Of a stretch of 64,000 nt of DNA, positions 1 through 9,171 are shown one piece after another. The position numbers and the translations under genes were made by a program. The number at the start of each line of letters is the position of its first letter. Position 1 is the stretch's first letter. The notes beneath the pieces are model-generated. The model ran no database searches and was not told where the DNA came from. It was given only the letters and a program-made list of their open reading frames with translations. Source of the DNA: Streptomyces qinglanensis (lineage in GTDB: Bacteria; Actinomycetota; Actinomycetes; Streptomycetales; Streptomycetaceae). The stretch is from contig NZ_FOGO01000006.1 in assembly GCF_900111245.1 (NCBI RefSeq), forward strand, positions 124,001 through 188,000, given 5' to 3'.

Positions 1-1
1 G

Positions 2-1813
2 GTACCGCTGCTGCCGCTCGCCCACCAGTACGCCACCACGGCCCCGCTGCCGGAGCTGACCGGCGCCGGGACCGGCGGCGACGAGGCCGTGCGGCCGATC
101 CTGCGCCACCAGGACCACGATCTGTACTACCGCGAGCACCTCGACCCGGCGGGCGGACCCGGCCGGATCGGCATCGGCACCTACGCACACCGTCCGCTGC
201 CCGTCGACCCGTATGCGGTGCTGCCCTACGACCAGGCACCCGAGATGCCGTCCTCGCTGCCCTTCACCGCGGAGGACTTCGCCCCGAGCTGGACGGAGAC
301 CGGACGGCTGCTGCCCGGTCTGGCGGCCTCCCGGGTGGACAAGGGCTTCAACGGCGTCTTCTCCTTCACCCCGGACGGCATGCCGCTGCTGGGCGAGTCC
401 GGCGCGGTGCGCGGCTTCTGGTTCGCCGAGGCCGTCTGGGTCACGCACTCCGCGGGTGCCGCGCGCGCCGTCGCCGAACTGATGACCGACGGCCGCACCA
501 CGGTCGACGCCCACGAGTGCGACCCGCACCGCTTCGAACGGGCCCAGCGCTCGCCCGCTCATGTGCGCGAGCGCGGCGAGCGCAGCTTCGTCGAGGTGTA
601 CGACGTGATCCACCCGCTCCAGCCGCCCGCCACGGGCCGTCCCCTGCGCACCAGCCCCTTCTATCCGCGGCAGCAGGAACTGGGCGCCCGCTTCCTGGAG
701 TCGGGCGGCTGGGAGCGCCCGCACTGGTACGAGGCCAACGCCCCGCTGGTGGAGCAGCTCGGCCTGCGGCCGCCCGAGCGCGACCCGTGGTCGGCACGGC
801 ACTGGTCGCCGATCGCCGCGGCCGAGGCGAAGCTGACCCGCGAGCGGGTCGCGCTCTACGACATGACGCCGCTGCGGCGGCTGGAGGTCACCGGGCCCGG
901 CTCGCTCCCCTTCCTGCAGCGGATGACCAGCAACAACCTCAAGAAGCGCCCGGGGTCGGTCACCTACACGCTGCTGCTCGACGAGAGCGGCGGCATCCGC
1001 AGCGACCTGACGGCCGCGCGGCTGGGGCCCGAGCGCTGGCAGCTCGGCGCCAACACCCCGGCCGACCTGGACTGGCTCGTCCGGCACGCGCCCGACGACG
1101 TCCACATCCGGGACATCACCTCCGGCACCTGCTGCATCGGGGTGTGGGGCCCGCTCGCCCGGGAGCTGGTGCAGCCGCTGACCCCCGCCGACTTCTCCCA
1201 CGAGGCGTTCGGCTACTTCAAGGCGCGCGAGACCTACGTGGGCCACGTCCCGGTGACGGCACTGCGGGTGAGCTACGTGGGCGAGCTGGGCTGGGAGCTG
1301 TACGCGGACGCCGATGTCGGACTGCGGCTGTGGGACACCCTCTGGGAGGCCGGGCAGCAGCTCGGCGTCGCCGCCGCGGGCCGCAGCGCCTTCAACAGCC
1401 TGCGGCTGGAGAAGGGGTACCGCGCCTGGGGCGCCGACATGACCGCCGAGCACACCCCCGAGGAGGCCGGTGTCGGCTTCGCCGTACGCCCCGCCAAGGG
1501 CGACTTCCTCGGGCGGGACGCGCTGGCCGCGCGGAGCGCACCGGAGCGGAAGCTGGTGTGCCTCACCCTGGACGATCCGGCCGCGGTCGTCCTGGGCAGC
1601 GAGCCGGTCCATGTCGACGGGGTCGTGGACGGATATGTGACCAGCGCATCGTACGGCTACAGCGTGGGGCGCTGCGTCGCCTACGCCTGGCTGCCGGCCC
1701 GCACCGCCGTGCCGGGCACCTCCGTCGCCGTCGAGTACTTCGGCGACAAGGTCGCGGCGACGGTCGCCGCCGAGCCCCTGTTCGATCCCGAGATGGCCCG
1801 GATCCGCCGCTAG
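2..1813 (+). CDS. Dimethylglycine/sarcosine dehydrogenase-like FAD and GcvT protein (5' end outside window)
   Basis: Only the C-terminal 603 residues are in the window. The reading frame is open from base 2, so the FAD-binding GxGxxG region lies upstream. The visible part starts with LPLAHQY, typical of the central FAD domain of the dimethylglycine/sarcosine dehydrogenase family. It then has the end of the FAD domain (GFNGVFSFTPDGMPLLGE) and an aminomethyltransferase (GcvT) module from about residue 270, including YDMTPLRRLEV and the folate-site-like segment ESGGIRSD. Family members oxidise N-methyl groups of dimethylglycine or sarcosine and can pass the one-carbon unit to tetrahydrofolate. 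The adjoining sarcosine oxidase and Rieske oxygenase support a role in methylated-amine demethylation. The exact substrate is inferred. Confidence 0.85.
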   Translation, partial: VPLLPLAHQYATTAPLPELTGAGTGGDEAVRPILRHQDHDLYYREHLDPAGGPGRIGIGTYAHRPLPVDPYAVLPYDQAPEMPSSLPFTAEDFAPSWTETGRLLPGLAASRVDKGFNGVFSFTPDGMPLLGESGAVRGFWFAEAVWVTHSAGAARAVAELMTDGRTTVDAHECDPHRFERAQRSPAHVRERGERSFVEVYDVIHPLQPPATGRPLRTSPFYPRQQELGARFLESGGWERPHWYEANAPLVEQLGLRPPERDPWSARHWSPIAAAEAKLTRERVALYDMTPLRRLEVTGPGSLPFLQRMTSNNLKKRPGSVTYTLLLDESGGIRSDLTAARLGPERWQLGANTPADLDWLVRHAPDDVHIRDITSGTCCIGVWGPLARELVQPLTPADFSHEAFGYFKARETYVGHVPVTALRVSYVGELGWELYADADVGLRLWDTLWEAGQQLGVAAAGRSAFNSLRLEKGYRAWGADMTAEHTPEEAGVGFAVRPAKGDFLGRDALAARSAPERKLVCLTLDDPAAVVLGSEPVHVDGVVDGYVTSASYGYSVGRCVAYAWLPARTAVPGTSVAVEYFGDKVAATVAAEPLFDPEMARIRR

Positions 1814-1999
1814 TCCCCGGTCCCGGCCGCCCCCGCACCGAGGGCTCCGTCCCTCCCGTCCCGGCCGCCGCTCCGCTCCCCCGTTCGTCCGCGCCGCGGG
1901 CGAGGCATGCCTCGTGCCGGGTGCGGTGGCGGCGCCGGGAGGCCGGAGCCGGCCCGGTGCGGGGAGCGGGCGGGACCCGGCACCCGAAGGAGACCCGCA

Positions 2000-3199
2000 A
2001 TGCCGCATCCCCGCGATGTCATCGTCCTCGGTCTCGGCGGCATGGGCAGTGCCGCCGCCTACCACCTGGCCGCCCGCGGCCACCGCGTCCTGGGGCTGGA
2101 GCGCTTCGGCCCCGCGCACCACCGCGGCTCCAGCCACGGCGGTTCCCGCATCGTGCGGCAGTCCTACTTCGAGGACCCCGCCTACGTCCCGCTGCTGCTG
2201 CGCTCCTACGAGCTCTTCGCGAAGCTGGAGCACGACACCGGCCGCAGCATCGCCACGCTGTGCGGCGGCGTGATGGTCGGCCGCCCCGAGAGCCGCACGG
2301 TCTCCGGCAGTCTGCGCTCGGCCCGGCAGTGGGATCTCCCGCACGAGATGCTGGACGCCGCCGAGGTGCGGCGCCGCTTCCCGACCCTGACACCGGCGGA
2401 CGACGAGGTCGCGCTGTACGAGGCGCGGGCCGGGTTCGTCCGCCCCGAGTCGACCGTCGCGGCGCACCTCCAGCTCGCCCAGCAGGCCGGAGCCGAACTG
2501 CGGTTCGAGGAGCCGGTCACCCGCTGGGAGGTGCTGCCGGGCGGCAGGGGCGTACGCGTCCACACGACGGACGACGTCTACAGCGCCGGACACCTGGTGG
2601 TGTGCCCCGGCGCGTGGGCGCCCGGCCTGCTGGCCGGTCTCGGCGCGCACTTCACCGTCGAGCGGCAGGTCATGTACTGGTTCCGGCCGCGCGGCGGCAG
2701 CGCGCCGTTCGCACCGGAGCGGCACCCCGTCTATGTGTGGGAGGACGCCGAAGGGGTGCAGATCTACGGGTTCCCCGCGATCGAGGGCCCGGACGGCGGG
2801 GCGAAGACCGCCTTCTTCCGCAAGGGCTCGCCGTGCGATCCGGAGACCGTCGAGCGGACCGTGACCGAGGCGGAGAGCGCGGCCATGGCGGCGCAGTTGC
2901 GGACCCGCCTCCCCCAGTTGCCCGGCTCCCTGCGCAAGGCCGTCACCTGCATGTACACCACCACACCCGACGAGCACTTCGTGCTGGCCCGGCACCCGCT
3001 GCACCCGGAGGCGGTGACGGTCGCCTGCGGATTCTCCGGGCACGGCTTCAAGTTCGTCCCCGTGGTCGGCGAGATCGTCGCCGACCTGGCACTCAACGGC
3101 ACCACCGAGCACCCGATCGCCCTGTTCGACCCGCGCAGGGATGCCCTGCGGGCCCCGCACCGCCGCCTCGCCACTCCCGAGGGAGAGACCACGACATGA
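2000..3199 (+). CDS. Monomeric sarcosine oxidase / N-methyl amino acid oxidase
   Basis: A 399-residue flavoprotein of the MSOX/MTOX family, which oxidatively demethylates sarcosine or related N-methyl amino acids to the amine, formaldehyde and hydrogen peroxide. The N-terminal dinucleotide-binding motif is [16 protein letters not shown]. The segment [12 protein letters not shown] carries the cysteine (residue 317) at the position that holds covalent FAD in this family. GFSGHGFKF near the C-terminus is also characteristic. The ATG at 2000 is chosen because GAAGGAG at 1986-1992 precedes it; the frame is open further upstream without another good site. Its stop overlaps the next start (ATGA). 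The context suggests it handles the last demethylation of a betaine-like compound, but the substrate is not proven by sequence. Confidence 0.88.
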   Translation: MPHPRDVIVLGLGGMGSAAAYHLAARGHRVLGLERFGPAHHRGSSHGGSRIVRQSYFEDPAYVPLLLRSYELFAKLEHDTGRSIATLCGGVMVGRPESRTVSGSLRSARQWDLPHEMLDAAEVRRRFPTLTPADDEVALYEARAGFVRPESTVAAHLQLAQQAGAELRFEEPVTRWEVLPGGRGVRVHTTDDVYSAGHLVVCPGAWAPGLLAGLGAHFTVERQVMYWFRPRGGSAPFAPERHPVYVWEDAEGVQIYGFPAIEGPDGGAKTAFFRKGSPCDPETVERTVTEAESAAMAAQLRTRLPQLPGSLRKAVTCMYTTTPDEHFVLARHPLHPEAVTVACGFSGHGFKFVPVVGEIVADLALNGTTEHPIALFDPRRDALRAPHRRLATPEGETTT

Positions 3200-4317
3200 C
3201 GACCGCTGTCAGCAGCCTGCTGGCCACCCTGCCAGGGGACCGCTACACCGATCCGGAGAACTTCCGGCGCGAGCAGGAGCGCATCTTCGAGACCGCGTGG
3301 TTCTGCGCGGTCCGCTCGGCCGACCTCGACAAGCCCGGCGCCTACCGCACCGTCCAGGTGGGCCGCGAGAGCGTGCTGATCACCCGGAACCGCCGGGGCG
3401 GGCTGCGGGCCTTCCTCAACGTGTGCCGGCACCGCGGGGCGCGGCTGTGCACGGAGCAGGCGGGCCAGGTGCGGCGCAGCCTGCAGTGCCCGTACCACGC
3501 CTGGACCTACGACCTGGACGGTGCGCTGACGGCGGCGCCCAACCTGACCCGGATGCCGGACGTGGACCGCGCCTCCTACGGGCTGCACACGGTGGAGCTG
3601 CGGGAATGGCTGGGGTACGCGTGGGTGTGCCTGGCCGCCGAGCCGCCGTCGTTCGAGGAGACCGTCATGGACGGAGTCGCCGAGCGACTGGGCGGCGACG
3701 AGGTGATCGGGCACTACGGGATCGAGTCGCTGGCCCTGGGCCGCCGCCGCACCTACGACGTCGCGGCCAACTGGAAGCTGATCGTCGAGAACTTCATGGA
3801 GTGCTACCACTGCGCCACCATCCATCCCGAACTGACCGAGGTGCTGCCCGAGTTCGCCGACGGCTTCGCCGCCCAGTACTACACCGGGCACGGGCCCGCG
3901 TTCGCGGACGAGGCGGAGGGGTTCACCGTGGACGGCGGCGCCGGCTTCGCCCGGCTGCCGGGAGTACCCGACACGCACGACCGCCGCTACTACGCGCTCA
4001 CCATCCGGCCGCAGGTGTTCGTCAACCTGGTGCCCGACCATGTGATCGTGCACCGGATGATCCCGCTGGCGCAGGACCGTACGGTCGTCGAATGCGACTG
4101 GCTGTACGCGCCGGAGGTGGTCGCGAGCGGCGCGGACGTCTCGCACTCGGTCGAGCTCTTCCACCGGGTCAACCTCCAGGACTTCGACGCCTGCGAACGC
4201 ACCCAGCCCGCCATGGCCTCCCGGGCCTACCGGAAGGGCGGTGTCCTGGTGCCCAGCGAGCACCACATCGGGGACTTCCACACCTGGGTGACCGAGCAGC
4301 TCGCCGACCCGGACTGA
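3196..4317 (+). CDS. Rieske [2Fe-2S] ring-hydroxylating-type oxygenase alpha subunit (betaine demethylase-like)
   Basis: A 373-residue non-heme iron oxygenase. The Rieske cluster ligands are C77-x-H79 and C98-x2-H101. The mononuclear iron site is in [15 protein letters not shown] (H205) and H210, with a likely carboxylate ligand in DFDACERTQ. Length and motifs match the group containing glycine betaine and stachydrine demethylases and choline monooxygenase, rather than aromatic dioxygenases with beta subunits. Its ATG overlaps the stop of the sarcosine oxidase gene, indicating translational coupling. The likely role is the first oxidative demethylation of glycine betaine or a similar quaternary amine. 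Such enzymes need a ferredoxin reductase partner, and none is found in the window. Confidence 0.85.
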   Translation: MTTAVSSLLATLPGDRYTDPENFRREQERIFETAWFCAVRSADLDKPGAYRTVQVGRESVLITRNRRGGLRAFLNVCRHRGARLCTEQAGQVRRSLQCPYHAWTYDLDGALTAAPNLTRMPDVDRASYGLHTVELREWLGYAWVCLAAEPPSFEETVMDGVAERLGGDEVIGHYGIESLALGRRRTYDVAANWKLIVENFMECYHCATIHPELTEVLPEFADGFAAQYYTGHGPAFADEAEGFTVDGGAGFARLPGVPDTHDRRYYALTIRPQVFVNLVPDHVIVHRMIPLAQDRTVVECDWLYAPEVVASGADVSHSVELFHRVNLQDFDACERTQPAMASRAYRKGGVLVPSEHHIGDFHTWVTEQLADPD

Positions 4318-4350
4318 GGCGCGGCCGGGCAGCGTGATGGGGTGGGGCGC

Positions 4351-5040
4351 ATGGACAGCGCGCCCCGCCCCTCCCCCGCCCGAGCCCTGGCCGGCGCACG
4401 GCTCGTCGTCTTCGACTGCGACGGGGTGCTGGTGGACACCGAGCGGATCGGACCCGAGGTCGTGGCGGCGATGGCGACCGAGGCGGGGTGGCCGCTGACG
4501 CCCGCCGACGTGCTGGAGAAGTTCCTGGGCACCCCCGAGCCGTATCTGCTGGCGCAGGTGCGCGCACATGCCGACCGGACCGTGGACGACGGCTGGCTCG
4601 CGGAGTACCGGGCCCGGGTGGCCGCCGCGTTCGACGCGGCGCCGCACACGATGCCGGGCGTCGGCGAGCTGCTGGACGCGCTGGACGCACGGGGCCTGCC
4701 GTACTGCGTCGCCAGCAGCGGCAGCCATCCCCGGATCCGCCACTCGCTCACCGCGACCGGGCTGTGGAGCCGTTTCGCGGGCCGGGTCTTCAGCGCGGAC
4801 GACGTGCGCGAGGGCAAGCCCGCTCCCGACCTGTTCCGGCACGCGGCCGCCGTCTGCGGCGTCCCGGCAGCGGAGTGCCTGGTGATCGAGGACAGCCCGG
4901 CGGGGGTCCGCGCGGCGCGCGCGGCCGGTATGCCGGTGCTGGGCTACACGGGCGGGCCCACCCCGGCCGCCTGGCTGGCGGACGCGGATGCCGGGACCGT
5001 CGCGGACCTGCGGGAACTTCTGCGCCCCGACCCGGTGTAG
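4351..5040 (+). CDS. HAD-superfamily phosphatase (beta-phosphoglucomutase/PGP-like)
   Basis: A 229-residue haloacid-dehalogenase-fold hydrolase. Motif I is DCDGVLVDTE with the nucleophile and acid/base aspartates, motif II is ASSGS, the motif III lysine is in GKPAPD and motif IV is EDSPAGVRAA. The helical cap lies between motifs I and II, as in subfamily I phosphatases and phosphomutases that act on small phosphorylated metabolites. The ATG at 4351 is preferred over a GTG at 4342 because a G-rich stretch sits just upstream of it. It lies 33 bp after the Rieske gene on the same strand and may be co-transcribed. Nothing ties its substrate to methylamine metabolism. Confidence 0.85.
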   Translation: MDSAPRPSPARALAGARLVVFDCDGVLVDTERIGPEVVAAMATEAGWPLTPADVLEKFLGTPEPYLLAQVRAHADRTVDDGWLAEYRARVAAAFDAAPHTMPGVGELLDALDARGLPYCVASSGSHPRIRHSLTATGLWSRFAGRVFSADDVREGKPAPDLFRHAAAVCGVPAAECLVIEDSPAGVRAARAAGMPVLGYTGGPTPAAWLADADAGTVADLRELLRPDPV

Positions 5041-5149
5041 GCGTCATGTAGGCGTCGTACAGGGGCGGTGCAGGCGTTCCGCTCCGGCTGTCGGCCCGGC
5101 GTAGGCGGTCTGTCGGCCGCGGTGCGGAGGCTGGGGTCGCCCCGGAGCG

Positions 5150-5169
5150 CCGGGAGGAGGAACTCCCGG
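5150..5169. promoter_or_regulatory. Short hairpin in the leader of the monooxygenase gene
   Basis: A 7-bp inverted repeat, CCGGGAG and CTCCCGG around a 6-nt loop, ends 23 bp before the ATG at 5193. It could terminate upstream transcription or affect the leader of the downstream gene. No T-run follows it. Confidence 0.35.
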
Positions 5170-5192
5170 GCCCGGTACGGAAGGAGAACCCC

Positions 5193-6395
5193 ATGGCATC
5201 CGACACCCCGGCAGGCAAGCGCGTCCTGATCTCCGGTGCGAGCGTGGCAGGGCCCGCGCTGGCCTACTGGCTGAACCGCTACGGCTTCCACGTCACCGTC
5301 GTCGAACGCGCTCCCGGGCTGCGCCCCGGCGGCCAGGCGATCGACGTCCGCGGTACCGCGATCGAGGCGGCCGCGCGGATGGGCGTCCTGGACGAACTGC
5401 GGGAGCACGCGACCGACCTGCGCGGCATGTCCGTGCTGGACGCGGACGGCAACGAGACGTACAGCACCACCGAGGCCACCGCCAGCGGCGGCCGGCTGGA
5501 CCGCGACGACGTCGAGATCCTCCGCGACGACCTCGCCCGCATCCTGGTGGGGGCCGGCGGCTCCGGCGTCGAGTACCTCTTCGACGACTCGATAGCCGCG
5601 CTCGACGAGCGCCCGGAGGAGATCCGGGTGCGCTTCGCCGGTGGCCGCGAGCGCGCTTTCGACATCGTCGTCGGCGCGGACGGCGTCCACTCGCACACCC
5701 GCTCCCTGGTCTTCGGCCCGGAGGAGCGCCACCTGCGCCCCCTCGCCGGGCATCTGGGCGTCTGGACGGCCCCGAACGTGCTGGACCTGGACCGCTGGCA
5801 GCTCGCCTACCTGACCGGGGACCCGGACGCGTCGGGCTGTCTGGCGATGAGCGTGCGCAAGAACGCCGAACTGCGCGTCTACGTCGGGCTGGGCGGGGTG
5901 GACCGCACGGACCGGGAGCTGCGTGACCCGCAGGCCCAGAAGCGGCTGATCGCCGAACGCTACGCGCACGTGGGCTGGGAGATGCCCCGCCTGCTGGAGT
6001 ACATGTGGGAGGCGCCCGACTTCCACTTCGACGGCGGCGCCCAGGTCCATCTGGACGCCTGGTCCAGCGGCCGGGTGGTGCTGCTGGGCGACGCAGGATA
6101 CTGCGGCTCGCCCTCCTCCGGGCAGGGCACCAGCATGGCGTTGGTCGGCGCGTATGTACTGGCAGGGGAGCTGAAGGCCGCAGACGGCGACCACCGGGCG
6201 GCCTTCACGGCGTACGAGCGCGAGTTGCGCGACTGGGTCACCGCCAACCAGGCGCTGGCGCACCGGTCGGCCGGGAGCGGGGAGTACGGCACCGCGCAGG
6301 AGGCGGCCGAGGCTCCGAAGGACGCCTCCGAGGTGCTGAACCTGAGTGACGACTACTACGCCGTCACGGACGGCTTCGCGCTGCGCGACTACTGA
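5193..6395 (+). CDS. FAD-dependent monooxygenase of the PHBH/TetX-like group
   Basis: A 400-residue flavoprotein hydroxylase. The N-terminal nucleotide-binding motif is ISGASVAGPALAYWL, the central DG motif is VVGADGVHSHTR and the C-terminal GD motif is VLLGDAGYCGSPSSGQG. These are the three signatures of class A monooxygenases that hydroxylate aromatic or polyketide-type substrates using FAD and NAD(P)H. The ATG follows a good GGAAGGAG ribosome-binding site at 5180-5187. It is separated from the HAD gene by 152 bp holding a small hairpin, so it is probably its own unit. Close relatives are often involved in antibiotic tailoring or inactivation. The substrate cannot be read from the sequence. 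Confidence 0.85.
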   Translation: MASDTPAGKRVLISGASVAGPALAYWLNRYGFHVTVVERAPGLRPGGQAIDVRGTAIEAAARMGVLDELREHATDLRGMSVLDADGNETYSTTEATASGGRLDRDDVEILRDDLARILVGAGGSGVEYLFDDSIAALDERPEEIRVRFAGGRERAFDIVVGADGVHSHTRSLVFGPEERHLRPLAGHLGVWTAPNVLDLDRWQLAYLTGDPDASGCLAMSVRKNAELRVYVGLGGVDRTDRELRDPQAQKRLIAERYAHVGWEMPRLLEYMWEAPDFHFDGGAQVHLDAWSSGRVVLLGDAGYCGSPSSGQGTSMALVGAYVLAGELKAADGDHRAAFTAYERELRDWVTANQALAHRSAGSGEYGTAQEAAEAPKDASEVLNLSDDYYAVTDGFALRDY

Positions 6396-6734
6396 CGGAC
6401 GGCCTCGCCGCCCGGGCCGGCCGCCCCGCCTCCGACGGCGGGTCGGCCGCGCCAGTCGTGCCTCCCCGATCGAGGGGCAGGCCGCGCAGCTCTGCCGTGC
6501 CCAGGGACTCACCGCTCCGGGTCAGCTCAGGCCGGGCCCTGAGCGCTGGCCCTGCTCGCGAGGCAGGGTCTTCGGCTGGAAGCCGCCGCAGGAAGCGGGG
6601 CGGGGTCGGGCAGTTGGCTCTGTTCGCGAGAAGAGGTAGCAGATGTTCACCACTTGGGGAGACATCGGCGTCCGGGAGCGTGTCCGAAAGATCGTGGCAG
6701 TCCCGGAGAGTGACCACGGCTTCGTGCCAGTCGG
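6396..6734. other. Gene-free convergent region
   Basis: This is the 339-bp gap between two genes that point toward each other. I find no convincing start with a ribosome-binding site, no tRNA and no strong T-tailed terminator. On the reverse strand the frame continues past the 6735 gene only by chance of base composition. Confidence 0.5.
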
Positions 6735-7883
6735 CTAGAAGAGGCCGCTGCGCATGTGGCCCGTGAGGTTCTCGAGGATCTCTCGCAGCCACGGGCTTCG
6801 GACGGTCGGCAGCCGGACCAGGGTGTGCCGGAGCACTGCCGGGTCGGCTCGGAACAGGTGACGGGGGTGCGGTGCGGGCGGGTCGAAGTCGTCGCGGAGT
6901 ACGCCGACGGGGAGGGCGCCCGGAGCGGGAACGGACAGGTCCGGCCCGGGGAAGGCCAGCCGCAGCCACACTCCGAATGGCAGCGGCACCAGGTGCGGTG
7001 CCGGATCGGCTGAGGTCCAGGTCCTCCCCGTCTGAGGATGGGACGGCACGAGAAGGATGGAGACATCTGGGCCGGGAGCCGGCAGTCCCGGTCCGGCCAG
7101 GCCGGCGCGCCGCGCCTGCGGACCTGTGGGCAGCAGGGCATCGAGTGCGCGCTGGAAGACCTGCCCGACCAAGCCGTCCGGGACGATCACGGGGTGGCCC
7201 CCCGATGCCGCCAGCAGGTGGGCGAGCGCATGGCCGGCCGCCGCCTCCCACTGCGGGCTCCACGACCACGAGTAGTTCGACCAGTGGCCCACCGCCGTCC
7301 GTGATCCCCATGCGGCGATGGGCTCGAACGGGGGCGTGGCCTTCCCCTCCGCCATCAGCTCCGGCCAGGAGAGCGGCACGGCGTCGGCGCCGGCGACGGG
7401 AAGGCGGCGTACGGCGTTCGGTTCGAGCCACATCGCCTGCCAGAGCGAGCAGTCGTCGATCCGGCTCGCCACGGGCAGGGCGCACTCCATGCAGGTCACG
7501 TTGGGGCCGTCGGCACCGTCGACGCCGCAGCAGTAGCCCCCTCCGCGGTTCTCCGGGGTCAGCAGCGTGCCGATGGCGTCGCCTGGTGCGATGACGATGG
7601 CGCCTGGCGAGCCGTCGGAGAGGGCGTGGACCGGCGCGTGGACACCGCGGGCGGCGGCTTCGTCCGGATGGATCTCCTCCCACCTCCGCCACGGTGGTCC
7701 CCAGGGCTCCGGGTCCACGGCGCACGTGCCCGACTCCATGAGCACCGGGAGCTGCACCCCGTTCCCGTACCGCTGATGCGCATGGACCGGCAGCATGACC
7801 TGGGACAGCGGGATGGTCAGCCTGGCTCCACAGCCGGCACACACGAAAACGAACAACCGTCCTCCGCACCGAAACAGGGACAT
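6735..7883 (-). CDS. Uncharacterised protein with paired CxxC motifs
   Basis: I do not recognise the 382-residue product. An N-terminal C15-x2-C18 pair (VCAGCGARL) and a later C131-x2-C134 pair with nearby C118, C119 and C145 suggest a metal-binding, probably zinc-ribbon, arrangement. The rest is rich in Trp, Pro and His, with no signal peptide or membrane segment. The start at 7883 places the first CxxC close to the N-terminus. A longer in-frame extension to 8021 is possible but runs into the promoter region of the next gene. The gene is divergent from the epimerase-like gene. Cytosolic location is inferred. Confidence 0.65.
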   Translation of the reverse strand: MSLFRCGGRLFVFVCAGCGARLTIPLSQVMLPVHAHQRYGNGVQLPVLMESGTCAVDPEPWGPPWRRWEEIHPDEAAARGVHAPVHALSDGSPGAIVIAPGDAIGTLLTPENRGGGYCCGVDGADGPNVTCMECALPVASRIDDCSLWQAMWLEPNAVRRLPVAGADAVPLSWPELMAEGKATPPFEPIAAWGSRTAVGHWSNYSWSWSPQWEAAAGHALAHLLAASGGHPVIVPDGLVGQVFQRALDALLPTGPQARRAGLAGPGLPAPGPDVSILLVPSHPQTGRTWTSADPAPHLVPLPFGVWLRLAFPGPDLSVPAPGALPVGVLRDDFDPPAPHPRHLFRADPAVLRHTLVRLPTVRSPWLREILENLTGHMRSGLF

Positions 7884-7976
7884 CGTCGCAGCTCGGAGGC
7901 AGACCGGCCACCGTGTTTTCCACCCGCTGCGCGAGACCGCGCACCGCGGCAGCCGCCCGGGGCACCATGGGTGCGA

Positions 7977-8007
7977 TAGCCAATCAATGAAGTTACATGC
8001 TATAACT
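7977..8007 (+). promoter_or_regulatory. Candidate promoter and overlapping inverted repeat upstream of the epimerase gene
   Basis: A -10-like TATAAC at 8001-8006 follows TAGCCA at 7977-7982 with an 18-bp spacer, in a locally AT-rich stretch. The -10 lies inside the imperfect palindrome AGTTACATGCTATAACT (7991-8007; perfect 5-bp outer arms). This placement would suit a repressor such as the nearby TetR protein. The link is inference. Confidence 0.5.
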
Positions 8008-8067
8008 CCAGTGTCTGCCAATCACCGAGAAGGGCTGCACGGCCCTCTCCGCCGAAGGGACCGCGTC

Positions 8068-9027
8068 ATGACCGCAGCAACAGGCTCGCTCCACACCGTT
8101 CTGGGGGCCGGTCCCGCAGGGACCTCCCTCGCACTGGAACTCGCGCGCCGCGGACACGCTGTCCGGCTGGTCGACCGCGCCGGCTCCGGTGAGCCGCTGG
8201 GGGGCGTCGAGCGCCTCAAGGGGGATGTCAGCACGGTGGACGGAGCGCTCGCCACGATCGAGGGCGCGGACGTGGTCCACCACTGCGTCAACGTCGCCTA
8301 CCACCTCCAGGTCGACGTCCTGCCCGGCATTCAGGAGGCGGTCCTGGGCGCGGTGGCGCGCACCGGTGCACGGCTGGTGGTCCTGGACACGCTGTACCCC
8401 TACGGCGAGACGCACGGCGAGGTCATGACGGAGGCCACCCCGTGGCGGGCAGCCACGGCCAAGGGCCGGATGCGGGCCGCGCTGGACGAGAACTACCTGA
8501 CCGCACACAAAGAAGGCCGGGCGAAGGTCGTGCTGGGCCGCTCGGCGGACTTCGTCGGACCCCGAGTGCTGAATTCCACGCTGGGCGGGGCCGTCTTCCC
8601 GGCCGCGCTCACGGACGGCGAGGTCCTGGCGCTCGGTGACATCGATCTCGAGCACAGCTACACCAACATCCTCGACGTGGCCCGGGGCCTGGCCGTACTC
8701 GGCGAGAACCCCTCAGGTGACGGCCGGGCCTGGCACCTGCCCACCGCCCCCGCCCGCACGACCCGCGAGATCTTCACCGCGCTGGGCGAGCTGGTGGGCC
8801 ACCCGCTCCGGACCGTCACGATGAACGAGGCGCGCCCCTTCGGGCCGTTCGACGAAACGTTCATGAACTCCTACGCCGAGCTGTTCTACCAGCACACCGA
8901 GCCACAGATCATGGACTCCAGCGCCTTCCAGCAGGAGTTCGACGTCGAACCCACTCCGATCGAGACCACCTTGAGAGAGACCCTGGCGTGGTACCGGGAC
9001 TTCCTCGCCGCCCGAACGAAGAGCTGA
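8068..9027 (+). CDS. NAD-dependent epimerase/dehydratase-family protein
   Basis: A 319-residue extended short-chain dehydrogenase-like protein. The N-terminus has a Rossmann motif (VLGAGPAGTSLALELA), followed by the cofactor-binding strand GADVVHHCVNVAYH and the segment LDTLYPYGETHG, in the position of the substrate/active-site loop of NAD-dependent epimerases. A canonical YxxxK is not obvious; NYLTAHKEG is the nearest candidate, so the reaction is uncertain. The ATG at 8068 follows GAAGGGA at 8054-8060. The gene ends at a clear hairpin terminator, and a TetR gene follows on the same strand, a common arrangement for a regulated oxidoreductase. Confidence 0.75.
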   Translation: MTAATGSLHTVLGAGPAGTSLALELARRGHAVRLVDRAGSGEPLGGVERLKGDVSTVDGALATIEGADVVHHCVNVAYHLQVDVLPGIQEAVLGAVARTGARLVVLDTLYPYGETHGEVMTEATPWRAATAKGRMRAALDENYLTAHKEGRAKVVLGRSADFVGPRVLNSTLGGAVFPAALTDGEVLALGDIDLEHSYTNILDVARGLAVLGENPSGDGRAWHLPTAPARTTREIFTALGELVGHPLRTVTMNEARPFGPFDETFMNSYAELFYQHTEPQIMDSSAFQQEFDVEPTPIETTLRETLAWYRDFLAARTKS

Positions 9028-9053
9028 CCAACGGATCCCCTGCACATTCGGCG

Positions 9054-9085
9054 GCCCTCTCCCCCGGTGACCGGGAGAGGGCTTT
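9054..9085 (+). terminator. Rho-independent-type terminator
   Basis: The arms CCCTCTCCC (9055-9063) and GGGAGAGGG (9073-9081) form a perfect 9-bp stem, extended by one G-C pair, around a 9-nt loop. A short CTTT follows. It sits 27 bp after the epimerase stop. Confidence 0.8.
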
Positions 9086-9171
9086 GCCCTGTCTCATCAG
9101 CGATACAGTGACGCATACGCTTCGGCCCCGCGCGGCCGGCGCAGGAGGCGGTGCATGACAGGAGGCAGGGC

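Noticed and set aside
2764..6512. Long open frames on the reverse strand across the Rieske, HAD and monooxygenase genes
   Set aside because: They are antisense to genes with clear family motifs, have low-complexity Arg/Ala/Gly-rich translations and lack ribosome-binding sites. They follow from the high GC content.
6560..6734. A possible decayed gene on the reverse strand downstream of the CxxC protein
   Set aside because: The frame has no start with a ribosome-binding site and no recognisable motif. I cannot tell it from GC-driven open frame.
7992..8006. GTTACATGCTATAAC as another TTAC-N6-GTAA site
   Set aside because: The spacing and the second half-site do not match: the outer arms are GTTA and TAAC, 7 bp apart.
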